64,000 bases of DNA from the NCBI GenBank assembly GCA_963780165.1, contig CAWABB010000006.1, positions 310,001 through 374,000 on the forward strand, read 5' to 3'. The notes beneath the pieces were generated by a model. It was not told where the DNA came from and ran no database searches. It was given only the letters and a program-made list of their open reading frames with translations. The translations under genes were made by a program, and so were the position numbers. Below are positions 35,822 to 45,914 of the stretch, piece after piece (the stretch's first letter is position 1; each line of letters begins with the position of its first letter). The DNA comes from CAWABB01 sp963780165 (GTDB lineage: Bacteria; Bacteroidota; Ignavibacteria; UBA10030; UBA6906).

Positions 35822-36906
35822 AGATATTGATCCATCTGCTTCCGGCGGAGGTAGTCGGCGATCTCTTTCACGTCCTGCGACCGCCCGCGCCTGCAGATCA
35901 GGAGCGCATCCGGAGTGTCCACGACGATGAGATCGTCAACGCCGATCACGGCCACGATCCGTTCCGGCGAATACACGAGCGAATTGTTCAGATCGCGCTG
36001 AATCACTCGCCCGGTCAGGGAGTTGCCGTGCGGATCCTTCCCGGACTGGTAATACACTTCGTCCCACGAGCCCACGTCCGTCCAGCCGAAATCGCCACGC
36101 AGAACGAATACCTGTTCCGATTTCTCCATCACGCCGTAGTCAACGGAGATGCCGCGAATGACGCCGTAGACCTTTTCGAGAAGGCTCTGATACTGCGGTG
36201 TCCCGATGGCCGGCTCCACTTTCGACAGCTCCTCGTAGAGCTCGGGGAGGCACGCGCTGATCTGCTCGAGGATCGCGTCGGCGCGCCAGACGAACATGCC
36301 GCTGTTCCAGAGAAAATCACCGCTGGCGAGAAACCGCTCGGCGGTCGGGATATTCGGCTTTTCGGCAAACGTCCGCACCTTCATGGCCCCGCGGTCAAGG
36401 TACGGGTTGTGGTTGCCCTTCTCGTTGTCGAACTGGATGTACCCGTACCCCGTCTCGGGTCGCGTCGGGTGAATGCCCAGGGTCAGCAGGCTTTTCGATT
36501 GCCCCGCAACCTCGATGGCGACAGACAGGACCTGGAGGAAATCCTCCTCGTTCGCGATCATGTGATCCGCCGGGAGAACGACCATCACCCCGTCGGGCAT
36601 GCGCCTCCGCACGTGCATGGCGGCGAGGCCGATGCAGGGCGCGGTATTCCGGCCGACGGGCTCTTCCAGGATGTTCTCCTCGGGAACCTGGGGAAGCTGC
36701 TTGATCACGGCCGCACGCTGCACCCGGTTGGTCACGACGAAGACGTTTTGCGGCGGGACCAGCGGCTGGATACGCTTCACCGTGTTCTGGATCATCGTTC
36801 CCTTGCCGACGATCTCCAGCAGCTGCTTCGGGGAGCGTTCGCGGCTGCGCGGCCAGAATCGGGTGCCGACGCCACCCGCCATTATCACTGCGAAGATCTG
36901 GGACAT
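35818..36906 (-). CDS. manC: Mannose-1-phosphate guanylyltransferase
   Basis: Makes GDP-mannose for glycans. 362 aa, the single-domain GMP type without a phosphomannose isomerase module. Signature VIMAGGVGTRFWPRSRERSP with the PKQLL loop at the N-terminus, EPVGRNTAPCIGLAA, FAEKPNIPTAERFLASGDFL and FGWTDVGSWD are all intact. It starts 2 bp after the stop of the unknown gene and is coupled to the RlpA-like gene. No other mannose pathway gene is nearby. Confidence 0.95.
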   Translation of the reverse strand: MSQIFAVIMAGGVGTRFWPRSRERSPKQLLEIVGKGTMIQNTVKRIQPLVPPQNVFVVTNRVQRAAVIKQLPQVPEENILEEPVGRNTAPCIGLAAMHVRRRMPDGVMVVLPADHMIANEEDFLQVLSVAIEVAGQSKSLLTLGIHPTRPETGYGYIQFDNEKGNHNPYLDRGAMKVRTFAEKPNIPTAERFLASGDFLWNSGMFVWRADAILEQISACLPELYEELSKVEPAIGTPQYQSLLEKVYGVIRGISVDYGVMEKSEQVFVLRGDFGWTDVGSWDEVYYQSGKDPHGNSLTGRVIQRDLNNSLVYSPERIVAVIGVDDLIVVDTPDALLICRRGRSQDVKEIADYLRRKQMDQYL

Positions 36907-36908
36907 GG

Positions 36909-37637
36909 TTATTCTTGCTCGGGATCTGGTGGTTGTTGTTCGAGCAGCGGCAGGGGGTTTTCCAGGAGGCGCGTGATCTCCTGGAGGGAGTCGTAATCCT
37001 CCGCCGCGTGCGTTTGCATGACTGTTTGAAGCGTAAGGTTCGCGCTGTCCAGGAGGTTGACGACCCGGACATCGCGCGCGAGCGACCGGGCCCTGACGAG
37101 CTCCAGGAACCGCGCGACGGCGTCGGCGAACCTTGTCACATCCCGGTTCTCCTCGAGCGCGCCCGCGCGTCCGAGCGGCTGCACCGAAGCACGGAGCCGT
37201 GCCGCCAGATCTTCCGTCACCTCCGAAAACTGACCCTCGCGGAATGAGCCGGCCTTCAACGCCTCGACCGCGACGCCGAATTCATCCACGGCTGCGGCAA
37301 TGGACTTCGGCTCTTCGGGGCCGGGGCTGGCCGGGGCCGGAAATTCGGTTGGAAGCAGGGAGAGGAGCTCGTCGGCACGTTGGGAGACCACGTGTTCGGT
37401 CAGGACGGCCGCGAACGGGTCGCTCCCCTTCTCAGCGTACCACATCAGCCGGAGCGCGACCTGATCGTACCCCTGGACTCCGTAGAGCATTTCCAGCGCG
37501 GCATCGAGATGCTGGGACGAGGAGAGCGCCCGTCGGATGAGGCTGATCCGGCCGGCGTCGAGCGATCGGTTGGATGAGGTCAGACGAGACTCGAGCAGCT
37601 GCATGACGTCCAGAATATGTTCTCTCTCGCCAGCCAT
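36909..37637 (-). CDS. Conserved-looking protein of unknown function
   Basis: 242 aa from ATG 37637; the longer frame to 37679 overlaps atpC. I do not recognise a family. The protein is soluble, acidic and mostly helical, with an N-terminal helical part (MAGEREHILDVMQLLESRL), a Pro-rich hinge near residue 105 (PAPASPGPEEPK) and a second helical half ending in a Pro/Gln/Glu tail. There is no signal peptide or membrane helix. Its tight position between atpC (25 bp) and manC (2 bp) means it is made with both but gives no specific function. Confidence 0.75.
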   Translation of the reverse strand: MAGEREHILDVMQLLESRLTSSNRSLDAGRISLIRRALSSSQHLDAALEMLYGVQGYDQVALRLMWYAEKGSDPFAAVLTEHVVSQRADELLSLLPTEFPAPASPGPEEPKSIAAAVDEFGVAVEALKAGSFREGQFSEVTEDLAARLRASVQPLGRAGALEENRDVTRFADAVARFLELVRARSLARDVRVVNLLDSANLTLQTVMQTHAAEDYDSLQEITRLLENPLPLLEQQPPDPEQE

Positions 37638-37662
37638 CAGCACTGCAGCCCCCGTGAGGGGA

Positions 37663-38073
37663 TCAGGTTCCCCCGGCAACCCGAAGGCGGTTCATCGCGC
37701 GCGCGAGGGATGCCTCGGCGCGAGGGACGTCGATGTCGGCCACGCGGATCTTCAGACGCTCGTGCGCGCGGTCCGCTGACCGCTTCGCACGGTCGACGTC
37801 GATCTCGTCGGCCCGCTCGGCGGACTCCACAACGACGGTCACCACATTGTCGCGCACTTCCACGAAGCCGCCGGAGGTGGCGTAGAAGACTTCGGTCCCC
37901 TCCACGGTCCGGAGCTTCATCGTCCCGACGTGCAGCGACGACAGCAGGGGCGCGTGGCTATGGAGGACCTGGAACCCGCCCATCACGCCGGGCAGGGAGA
38001 CGCTGGTCGCATCGCCGCTGTAGACGACGCGCCGCGGGGACACGATCTCCAGCTTGAACGGTTTCTCGTACAT
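37663..38073 (-). CDS. atpC: ATP synthase epsilon subunit
   Basis: Central-stalk subunit of F1 that couples rotation and inhibits hydrolysis. 136 aa: N-terminal beta sandwich with LEIVSPRRVVYSGDATSVSL and GGFQVLHSHAPLLSSL, then the two-helix C-terminal domain rich in Arg/Ala (AKRSADRAHERLKI). It lies 14 bp after atpD. The rest of the ATPase operon is not in this window. Confidence 0.96.
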   Translation of the reverse strand: MYEKPFKLEIVSPRRVVYSGDATSVSLPGVMGGFQVLHSHAPLLSSLHVGTMKLRTVEGTEVFYATSGGFVEVRDNVVTVVVESAERADEIDVDRAKRSADRAHERLKIRVADIDVPRAEASLARAMNRLRVAGGT

Positions 38074-38087
38074 GAGGCGCGGTTCCG

Positions 38088-39494
<1,407 letters not shown>

Positions 39495-39542
39495 TGCCTG
39501 TCCTTGCCTGGGATGAGTCTGCAACGATGAGAGTAGATTTGA

Positions 39543-39571
39543 AATTTACTCAGAACGGGGGCAAAAATCAA
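39543..39571 (-). promoter_or_regulatory. Predicted atpDC promoter, TTGATT-17-TAAATT
   Basis: Minus-strand TTGATT (39571-39566) and TAAATT (39548-39543), spacer 17 bp, in the 82-bp gap between the bdr stop and atpD. It makes atpD the first gene of a separate unit. The leader is about 42 nt. Confidence 0.72.
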
Positions 39572-39576
39572 GAAAA

Positions 39577-40536
39577 TCAACGTCTTGCGAGGAGCGCGGT
39601 GACGATCACCTTCCCGTGGAGACGGCCGTTTTCGACGAAGATCTTGTTGGTGTTTCTCCCGGCAACCACCGATCCTGCGACGAACAGCCCGGGGACGTTT
39701 GTTTCGAGCGTCCCGGGATTGACGATCGGGGCAAGCGTCTCAGGATCGAGTTGAATCCCGAATCGAGCGAGTTGCACCGCATCAGGGAGGAACCCGACCA
39801 GCACATACGCACATCTGGCCGCGAGGTGCTGATGGCCCTCCGGCCCTTCGACGATCACCGAGCCGGGGCGGAACGCTCGAACCGTGGAGTTGTACATCCC
39901 CGTGATCTCCCCTGCCTTGATTCGATTCTCGATATCCGGCAGGATCCAGTACTTCACGCCTTCGCTGAGGCGGGAACCTCTGTGAACGAGCGTGACTTTC
40001 GCACCATGACGGTAGAGATCGAGTGCGGCCTCCACCGCCGAATTGCGGCCGCCGACGACCACGACGTCCTGACCAGCCCACCTGAACGGCTCGTCGTAGT
40101 AATGAAAGACATGTGGAAGATCCTCTCCGGGGACGCCGAGCCGATTCGGGTCATCGAAATAGCCGGTGGCCACGACGGCTGCACCCGCCTCATACGTCGC
40201 TCCGCCGGCGGTACCGACCACGAGTCCCTTGCCAGCCCGCTCGATGGAGACCGCGGCGTCAAACGGGCGGACATCGATCTCGTAGTGGCGTGTGACCTTG
40301 CGGTAGTAGTTCAGCGTGTCGACCCGTGTCGGCCGGACGGTGGAGATGACAAACGGGACATCGCCAAGCTCGAGGAGCTCGGGCGTGGAGAACCAGACGA
40401 GGTCTGTCGGGAAACGGCGGATGGCGTCGACCAGGCTCCCTTTCTCGAGGACGACGGTGCTGAGGCCCGCCCTCCGGGCCTCGATGGCGCACGAGAGTCC
40501 GGCCGGACCGGACCCGATGACAAGGAGATCAATCAT
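39577..40536 (-). CDS. bdr: YpdA-type bacillithiol disulfide reductase
   Basis: FAD/NADPH protein of the thioredoxin-reductase-like fold. 319 aa from ATG 40536 (MIDLLVIGSGPAGLSCAIEA). The second dinucleotide motif is VVVVGGRNSAVEAALDLYRHG. A CxxC redox pair is absent, as expected for YpdA rather than thioredoxin reductase. Other typical parts are FPTDLVWFSTPELLELGDVP and VPGLFVAGSVVAGRNTNKIF. It implies that the organism uses bacillithiol or a related low-molecular-weight thiol. The frame continues upstream to 40719 without family similarity. Confidence 0.9.
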   Translation of the reverse strand: MIDLLVIGSGPAGLSCAIEARRAGLSTVVLEKGSLVDAIRRFPTDLVWFSTPELLELGDVPFVISTVRPTRVDTLNYYRKVTRHYEIDVRPFDAAVSIERAGKGLVVGTAGGATYEAGAAVVATGYFDDPNRLGVPGEDLPHVFHYYDEPFRWAGQDVVVVGGRNSAVEAALDLYRHGAKVTLVHRGSRLSEGVKYWILPDIENRIKAGEITGMYNSTVRAFRPGSVIVEGPEGHQHLAARCAYVLVGFLPDAVQLARFGIQLDPETLAPIVNPGTLETNVPGLFVAGSVVAGRNTNKIFVENGRLHGKVIVTALLARR

Positions 40537-40645
40537 GGAAGGCTGTGGCGCGGGAATCGTTGAATGGACTCCGGAGGATACAGAAAAGCCGATCAAAACT
40601 CCAGCGCAAGGCAGAGGGCATTCCACGGACACGGTGCGGAACCGG

Positions 40646-40674
40646 TTGATTCTCGGCGTCATGTAGCGTATTAT
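40646..40674 (+). promoter_or_regulatory. Predicted promoter of the secreted Ntn-hydrolase, TTGATT-17-TATTAT
   Basis: TTGATT (40646-40651) and TATTAT (40669-40674), spacer 17 bp, in the divergent gap between bdr and the C45-type gene. The leader to ATG 40757 is about 76 nt. Confidence 0.68.
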
Positions 40675-40756
40675 CCCCCTCAGTTGCGCCTCAGCGCTCC
40701 GGGATCTTTTTCCCGGCACACCAGGTCCCTTGTCAATCCTGTCAGGAATCGTCCCG

Positions 40757-42178
40757 ATGACCTATGCACGCCTCCATTGTCGCATGGCGCTGGCAGCGCT
40801 TCTCCTTGTCTCCCCCATCGCCACGACGGTGGCCCAGCAGAAGCCCGCAGTAAACCTCACGGCCGAGCAGAAGCACTGGTTGTCCAAGGCACGGCGAGCG
40901 GAGCAGGACGGATGGATCTATCTCCGCATCGCCGGCGCTCCCCGCGAGATGGGTTTCCAGCACGGGTACCTTCTTGCACCCGAGATCAAGTCTTCCATGG
41001 GGATCGTGCGGAAGAAATGGCTCCACGATAGCGGAATGGAGTGGGCATGGCTGGTGGAGCAGGGCGACCGGATTCTCCGCCCGAAAGTCGACGCGAAGAT
41101 CCTGGCGGAGATTGAGGGGCTCGTCGAAGGGCTTGCGGCAGCGGGTGTGAAGACCACGCTGGCCGAAATGATCGCGTTCAACGGCTTCATCGACCTCGAC
41201 TACTGGTGGTCCGAGGCGAAGGATTCCATCGGCGCGCGCTCCCCCGACAGTCCCCAGGAGGGGTGCAGCAGCTTCATCGTGACCGGCTCCATGACGCCCG
41301 ACGGCGGGATCGTCCTGGGCCATAACACGATGACGTCATACGTCACGGCGGACCCGAACATCGCACTGGACATCGTACCGCAATCGGGTCATCGCATCCT
41401 GATGCAGGGGTCTCCAGGATGGGTCCATAGTGGAACGGACTTTTTCATTACGGATGCCGGACTGGTCGGTTCGGAGACGACGATCAGCGGCTTCTCGGGG
41501 TTTGACGAAAACGGGATCCCGGAGTTCGTGCGGATGCGGCGGGCCGTTGAAGATGCTTCGTCGATCGATCAGTGGTGCGCGACCATGCTGAAGGGGAACA
41601 ACGGAGGGTACGCAAACGCCTGGCTCGTCGGGGACATCAACACCGGCGAGATCGCGCGTCTGGAGCTGGGCCTGAAGCACACGTCGCTGGAGCGAACAAA
41701 GGATGGATACTTCGTCGGCTCGAACGTCGCCGAGAACATCAAGATTCTCCGGCTGGAGACCAACTCGGACGAGACCGACATCCGCAATTCAGACATCGCC
41801 CGCAGGGTGCGTTGGAAGCAGCTGATGGCGGAGAACAAGGGGAAGATCACACTCGAGCACGCCAAGCGGTTCGAGGGAGACCATTACGACACCTACCTGA
41901 AGATGGAGAGGCCTGGCGGACGGTGCCTGTGCGCGCACTGGGACGTCGACTCAACCGAGATAAGCTTCGCGCCGTTCACACCGTACGGCACGGTGGACGC
42001 GAAGGTGGTGGATACGAAGATGGCGAAGCAGATGAGCTTCGCGGCGCGTTGGGGGTCCGGATGCGGCACGCCCTTCGACGCGGAGGTCTTCCTGAAAGCG
42101 CGCCCGCAGTTCGACTGGCTGGAGGGGATGCTGTTCAGCAGGAAATCGTACCCCTGGACGAACATCGCGCCCGAGTGA
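40757..42178 (+). CDS. Secreted C45/phospholipase-B-like Ntn-hydrolase
   Basis: 473 aa with a signal peptide (LAALLLVSPIATTVAQ). The family pattern of acyl-CoA:6-APA acyltransferase/phospholipase B-like proteins is present: GAPREMGFQHGYLLAPEI near the start, then EGCSSFIVTGSMTPDGGIVL, whose Cys (codon 41264) would become the N-terminal nucleophile after self-cleavage, and GHNTM. Further Asn/Arg-rich active-site regions follow (NNGGYANAWLVGDINTGEIA). It probably hydrolyses an amide or ester bond in the periplasm; substrate unknown. ATG 40757 has AGGA upstream; TTG 40730 is the alternative. Confidence 0.85.
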   Translation: MTYARLHCRMALAALLLVSPIATTVAQQKPAVNLTAEQKHWLSKARRAEQDGWIYLRIAGAPREMGFQHGYLLAPEIKSSMGIVRKKWLHDSGMEWAWLVEQGDRILRPKVDAKILAEIEGLVEGLAAAGVKTTLAEMIAFNGFIDLDYWWSEAKDSIGARSPDSPQEGCSSFIVTGSMTPDGGIVLGHNTMTSYVTADPNIALDIVPQSGHRILMQGSPGWVHSGTDFFITDAGLVGSETTISGFSGFDENGIPEFVRMRRAVEDASSIDQWCATMLKGNNGGYANAWLVGDINTGEIARLELGLKHTSLERTKDGYFVGSNVAENIKILRLETNSDETDIRNSDIARRVRWKQLMAENKGKITLEHAKRFEGDHYDTYLKMERPGGRCLCAHWDVDSTEISFAPFTPYGTVDAKVVDTKMAKQMSFAARWGSGCGTPFDAEVFLKARPQFDWLEGMLFSRKSYPWTNIAPE

Positions 42179-42320
42179 TGGCGGTCTGGAGCATCGGGCT
42201 CTCTCGCGAGGGCAGTCGATGCGGGATCCGTCAGACGAAACATATCATGCGATGACGTGCTTCAGCCGTGGCGGTTGGCGCAGAATAGGCGTACATTTCC
42301 GCAGTAATCTCGGAGGCTTG

Positions 42321-42803
42321 TTGAAATACATACTCGCGTTTCTGCTCCTGGCCGGCACCTACCATGTCGCGCCGGCGCAGGTGAAACCGGAAAAGGTTCG
42401 CCACGTGGTGACGGTGAGGGGCGAGCTCAGCTTCCTCGTCCTCAATAGCAGGGAGAAGCGGAAAGAGGGAAAGGGTGAACTGGCAATCAGGCTCAATGGG
42501 GGGATCAAGGCTGACACAACCCTGCGTTTTCAGCTTGGCAAGCCGGTCCTTTTCTGGTACTCAATTGAAAGCGTGCCGGAAGGTTGCCTGCTTCAGGCTT
42601 TTGCATCAGTGAAATACGAAGACATTCTTCATTCAGACGTAGGCGAAGCGACCGCGAAGCTCCTGGTCTATATCGATGATAAGCTTGCCGCGGCCGACTT
42701 CGACACGGGGACCCTGGGCGCGACCGCATATGCCGAAGTGCTCGTTGGCGCCATCCCGTACGGGCAGCCCCTGCAACTCGAGAACAAGTCCGGCCGCTAC
42801 TAG
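42321..42803 (+). CDS. Small secreted protein of unknown function
   Basis: 160 aa if started at TTG 42321, which has GGAGG 4 nt upstream and gives a clean signal peptide (MKYILAFLLLAGTYHVAPAQ). The frame is open from 42219, but that extension is Arg-rich and would bury the signal. The mature part is about 140 residues, beta-rich by appearance, with one Cys and no motif I recognise (KVRHVVTVRGELSFLVLN; KPVLFWYSIESVPEGCLL). It is 142 bp after the Ntn-hydrolase gene and may share its promoter. Confidence 0.68.
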   Translation: MKYILAFLLLAGTYHVAPAQVKPEKVRHVVTVRGELSFLVLNSREKRKEGKGELAIRLNGGIKADTTLRFQLGKPVLFWYSIESVPEGCLLQAFASVKYEDILHSDVGEATAKLLVYIDDKLAAADFDTGTLGATAYAEVLVGAIPYGQPLQLENKSGRY

Positions 42804-42909
42804 CTCGGACGAATAGACGGCAATTTTCCCCTCGATCTCTGACATTCTTACCTCTCCGGGCCCGCCACTCGGGCACGCTCTGACAGGCTCGCGTTACGTA
42901 CGGACTTTG

Positions 42910-43134
42910 CTAGATGCCCCTCGACCTGAGAACCTTCTCCGCTCTCTCCAGGTCTTTCTCCCGAACCTCAACGAAGACTCCCAGCTGCCCGTGGGAATTG
43001 GGTTGCATGCCGCCGGCGTCGTCCGACCTCACGAAGGCTGGAATGACCGCCGCCTCCAGATGTTGCCTGGCAATATCGGCGGCTTCGAGTTGATTCCCGA
43101 AAGAGCGCACCCTGACGAATATGTACTTCTTCAT
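42910..43134 (-). CDS. DUF2007-type putative signal transducing protein
   Basis: 74 aa from ATG 43134 (GGAAG upstream); the longer frame to 43233 is spurious. The pattern MKKYIFVRVRSFGNQLEAAD, then AVIPAFVRSDDAGGMQP and VFVEVREKDLERAEKVLRSR, matches the PII-like ferredoxin fold annotated as DUF2007. Function unknown in this family. Its promoter region carries the GTGTCA-N3-TGACAC palindrome also found next to the two-component system, suggesting shared regulation. Confidence 0.78.
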   Translation of the reverse strand: MKKYIFVRVRSFGNQLEAADIARQHLEAAVIPAFVRSDDAGGMQPNSHGQLGVFVEVREKDLERAEKVLRSRGI

Positions 43135-43159
43135 GATTCTTCCCTGCCCGTGTTCAGGT

Positions 43160-43199
43160 AAGGTACGACAATGCGCGACAAAGGGTGTCATCATGACAC
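43160..43199 (-). promoter_or_regulatory. DUF2007 promoter with GTGTCA-N3-TGACAC operator
   Basis: A minus-strand -10 candidate TACCTT lies at 43165-43160. A 17-bp spacer would place the -35 at 43188-43183, which has no consensus but overlaps the perfect palindrome GTGTCA-TCA-TGACAC at 43185-43199. An activator or repressor bound there would contact RNA polymerase directly. Two more copies of the palindrome lie at 50544-50575. Confidence 0.55.
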
Positions 43200-43264
43200 A
43201 AGGGGAGCCCGCCGGACGTTCGAAAGGACACAAACACCCCCTGGCAGAGTGATCGCATAGAAAT

Positions 43265-43283
43265 GCCCCGGCTGAGCCGGGGC
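43265..43283 (-). terminator. Terminator of the T9SS protein gene
   Basis: GCCCCGGC (43265-43272) and GCCGGGGC (43276-43283) form a perfect 8-bp stem with a 3-nt loop, 27 bp beyond the stop of the T9SS-sorted gene. On the minus strand it is followed by ATTTCTAT. Confidence 0.75.
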
Positions 43284-43310
43284 TTGGGGTTGAGGAGTGT
43301 GGCGGGAGAC

Positions 43311-44594
43311 TTAGCGGACGAGCAGCATCTTCCGCGTCAGGATCGTAGTGCCGGCTTTGAGCCTGCAGAAGTACACTCCGCTGGGAAGTCCAGCAGCATC
43401 GAATGTCACCTCATTGTACCCAGCCTCCGCCTCACCGCGCACGAGCGCTCGCACGTGCTGACCGAGCGCATTGAAGACTGTGAGTTCAAGCGCTGAGCGC
43501 GCCGGAACCGCATAGCGCATCGTTGTGCTCGGGTTGAAGGGGTTGGGATAGTTCTGAGAGAGGGAGAACCCCGCCGGCAGTTCCAAGTCATCACCCCTGA
43601 CGCCTGTCGTCGGCAGGACGCTCCGAAACACCCCCATCGTTTCCGTGCCAGCGTAAAGATAGCCAAAGGAATCCACAGCAAGGCATGTCACGGCAGAGTC
43701 AAGCAATCCGCCGTTGGCCTCATTCCATGTCACGCCGTTGTCCGTGGAAAGCGTCACACCATTCTCCCTTGAATACCCCACCATGTGACCGGTGCACGAT
43801 GATGCGAAGACGTGACCGAGCGAGTTGACGGCGACAGCCCGACAGATGAGGTCCGTCAGCGCAACGCAAACCCACGAGGTGCCGGCTTCTGTTGATCTGA
43901 AGATACCTCTATGCGTCGCCGCAAACACGTAGCCAGCAGGACTGACAGCAAATGATTTCGTCATTACGGTCGAGTAGTACACGTCGCTAACCCACGACCA
44001 ACTCTCACCTGCGTCGACCGAGCGGAACACACCGATGTCCGTGCCAGCGAAGAGCCGACCTTCTGAATCTGTGGCAAGGGACTGAACTCCAGTGGTCGTA
44101 AGACCGTTGTTGATGCCGGTCCAACTCCCTCCGTGGTCGGTCGACCTGTAAACGCCCCCTTCCGCCGCGTCCCAGACGGCAAGATACATGATGTTTGAGG
44201 AGCCAAAGGCGATGGAACTCACATAGCGGCCAGGTGCACCAAGGCTTACCTCGAGCCAGTGTGCGCCCGCATCAGTGCTGCTGAAGAGTCCTGCGTAGGT
44301 ACCGGCATAGAGGCATCCGTTGCTATCCACCGAAAGGCAATTGACGTTGAGGTTCATCAATCCAGTATTGGCAGCCGTCCATGTGTCGCCCCAGTCAGTC
44401 GTCCGGAAGACTCCATCATAGAGTGTACCTGCGAAGAGGTCACCATCGGGGCCCAGTCCAAGGCAAACGATAGGCGACGCCTGTGGTCCTGAGGTTCGTT
44501 GCCAGAAGGTGCTTTGTGCCCGGGTCGACGTTGCCATGAGGCAAGCAGTAGCAAGAACCCACGCCGAAGTCCAAACGTGTCGGAAGTTCATCAT
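43311..44594 (-). CDS. Secreted beta-propeller (BNR/YCF48-like) protein with T9SS sorting domain
   Basis: 427 aa from ATG 44594, with GAGGAGG about 7 nt upstream. The signal peptide ends near TSTRAQ. The body is made of repeated units of the type GVFRSTDAGxSW, about eight of them, each preceded by a LAVDSxGxLYAGT strand, forming a propeller. The C-terminal 85 residues carry NYPNPFNPSTTMRYAVP and a Gly/Val-rich beta domain ending KMLLVR, the type A T9SS signal. No catalytic residues are apparent; a surface-binding role is inferred. The open frame upstream to 44744 is not conserved. Confidence 0.9.
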   Translation of the reverse strand: MMNFRHVWTSAWVLATACLMATSTRAQSTFWQRTSGPQASPIVCLGLGPDGDLFAGTLYDGVFRTTDWGDTWTAANTGLMNLNVNCLSVDSNGCLYAGTYAGLFSSTDAGAHWLEVSLGAPGRYVSSIAFGSSNIMYLAVWDAAEGGVYRSTDHGGSWTGINNGLTTTGVQSLATDSEGRLFAGTDIGVFRSVDAGESWSWVSDVYYSTVMTKSFAVSPAGYVFAATHRGIFRSTEAGTSWVCVALTDLICRAVAVNSLGHVFASSCTGHMVGYSRENGVTLSTDNGVTWNEANGGLLDSAVTCLAVDSFGYLYAGTETMGVFRSVLPTTGVRGDDLELPAGFSLSQNYPNPFNPSTTMRYAVPARSALELTVFNALGQHVRALVRGEAEAGYNEVTFDAAGLPSGVYFCRLKAGTTILTRKMLLVR

Positions 44595-44809
44595 GGTAGC
44601 CTCCTCTGCTGGCGACGCCGACAGGAGGGATATCGGGAGGGACAACGTGCTGGAGGGCCGAGCGAACGGTGGGAGTGCAAGAGCAAAGATGAGGATCGGG
44701 GTTGCGCCCTCAGGTTCGACGTGCGGCCCGCGGACAGCTGCCACATCCGTCGACTGTCGACCTATGTCTGCGCAATGGAAAGGTACTTCCGGCGGGACTT
44801 AAACACAAA

Positions 44810-44831
44810 CCCCCTCTGGGTTTGGAGGGGG
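44810..44831 (-). terminator. Hairpin downstream of tRNA-Thr
   Basis: CCCCCTC (44810-44816) and GAGGGGG (44825-44831) form a stem with an 8-nt loop; on the minus strand it is followed by GTTTGTGTTTAAG. It lies 72 bp after the tRNA 3' end and fits a terminator for it. The rest of 44595-44902 holds no gene. Confidence 0.6.
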
Positions 44832-44902
44832 GCAGGTACGCAATGAGTGCCCAAGTTGAGACCCCAGCTGACCAGCTTGGGACCAAACCTGGCGAATTCT
44901 CG

Positions 44903-44974
44903 AGCTGAAGGTGGGATTTGAACCCACGACCTGCTGATTACGAATCAGCTGCTCTACCGCTGAGCTACTTCAGC
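44903..44974 (-). tRNA. tRNA-Thr (anticodon CGT)
   Basis: The minus strand folds as a cloverleaf. Acceptor GCTGAAG (44974-44968) pairs with CTTCAGC (44910-44904). The D arm is GCTC-AGCGGTAGA-GC. The anticodon stem GCTGA/TCAGC holds loop TTCGTAA, giving anticodon CGT for ACG codons. The T arm is GTGGG-TTCAAAT-CCCAC. The discriminator is T, and CCA is not encoded. It has its own promoter at 44988-45016. Confidence 0.95.
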
Positions 44975-44987
44975 ACACGCAGATCAT

Positions 44988-45016
44988 ATAGTACAAAATG
45001 GGGTCGAGAGTTTCAA
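44988..45016 (-). promoter_or_regulatory. Predicted tRNA-Thr promoter, TTGAAA-17-TACTAT
   Basis: Minus-strand TTGAAA (45016-45011) and TACTAT (44993-44988), spacer 17 bp; the -35 overlaps the terC stop codon. The predicted start is about 7 nt before the mature tRNA 5' end. Confidence 0.7.
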
Positions 45017-45786
45017 CCCTTCCCGCCTTTCGTCGCCCGCGCCACCTCCGAGTCAGAATAGTGCGACCGGAGCTCCACCGGCCTGGCGGGTCCCCGCCGG
45101 AGTCGCAGGTTGAGCATTTCGACGAAGACCGAAAACGCCATCGCAAAGTAGATATACCCCTTGGATACGTGCTGGCCGAGCCCATCGGCAATCAGCGTCA
45201 CCCCGATCAGCAACAAGAACGCAAGCGCAAGCATCTTGATGGTGGGGTGTTTCTGCACGAAATCAGAAATGTACTTGGCAAAGAACATCATGAAGATCAC
45301 CGCGATGACAACCGCAATGATCATGATCGACAGGTGCTGTGCCATCCCCACGGCAGTGACGACGGAGTCCAGCGAGAAGATGATATCCAGAAGCACGATC
45401 TGGATGATGACGGCCGCAAACGTCGATACGATCGGCTTCCTATCCCCCTCCCGCGCACCTTCCAGCTTGTCATGAATTTCGTGCGTGGACTTCGCGATCA
45501 GGAAGAGCCCGCCGAGCACCAGAATGAGATCGCGCCCGGAGAAGTCCTTCACGATCGTGAAGAGCGGCTCCGTCAGACTCATCACCCATGTCAATGAAAG
45601 GAGAAGTCCGATGCGGGTAAGCATTGCCAGAGCCAGCCCCAGCGTCCTGGCCCGGGCCTGCTGCGCATGCGGGAGCTTCCCCGAAAGGATCGAGATGAAT
45701 ATGATATTGTCGATCCCGAGCACGATCTCCAGCGCCGTGAGAGTCAGCAGCGCGATCCAACCTTCGGGATGAGTGATCCATTCCAT
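45013..45786 (-). CDS. TerC family integral membrane protein
   Basis: 257 aa, seven helices. The two acidic TerC motifs are intact: TALEIVLGIDNIIFISIL near residue 18 and LLDIIFSLDSVVTAVGMA in the second half, whose Asp/Glu residues sit inside the membrane. TerC/Alx proteins export Mn2+ or act with secreted metalloproteins; tellurite resistance is only the historical name. It ends 38 bp before tRNA-Thr. No yybP-ykoY-like riboswitch is recognisable in the upstream gap 45787-45914. Confidence 0.94.
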   Translation of the reverse strand: MEWITHPEGWIALLTLTALEIVLGIDNIIFISILSGKLPHAQQARARTLGLALAMLTRIGLLLSLTWVMSLTEPLFTIVKDFSGRDLILVLGGLFLIAKSTHEIHDKLEGAREGDRKPIVSTFAAVIIQIVLLDIIFSLDSVVTAVGMAQHLSIMIIAVVIAVIFMMFFAKYISDFVQKHPTIKMLALAFLLLIGVTLIADGLGQHVSKGYIYFAMAFSVFVEMLNLRLRRGPARPVELRSHYSDSEVARATKGGKG

Positions 45787-45914
45787 GGCGTGGTGCTCCT
45801 GATGCTAGTTCGAATCCTGGACGACAGTCTGACGCCTCAATCCGATCTCTGATGCAGACGAAATTCCGATCGTCGCCCCGGGCCAACGTCGCTGCCTATG
45901 TGCGGGGGACGCTC

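Noticed and set aside
39577..40536. Thioredoxin reductase
   Set aside because: The fold matches, but the CxxC redox pair is missing and the FPTDLVWFSTPELLELGDVP region is typical of YpdA.
45787..45914. Manganese riboswitch upstream of terC
   Set aside because: The gap is short and I could not find the conserved yybP-ykoY core; not supportable by eye.
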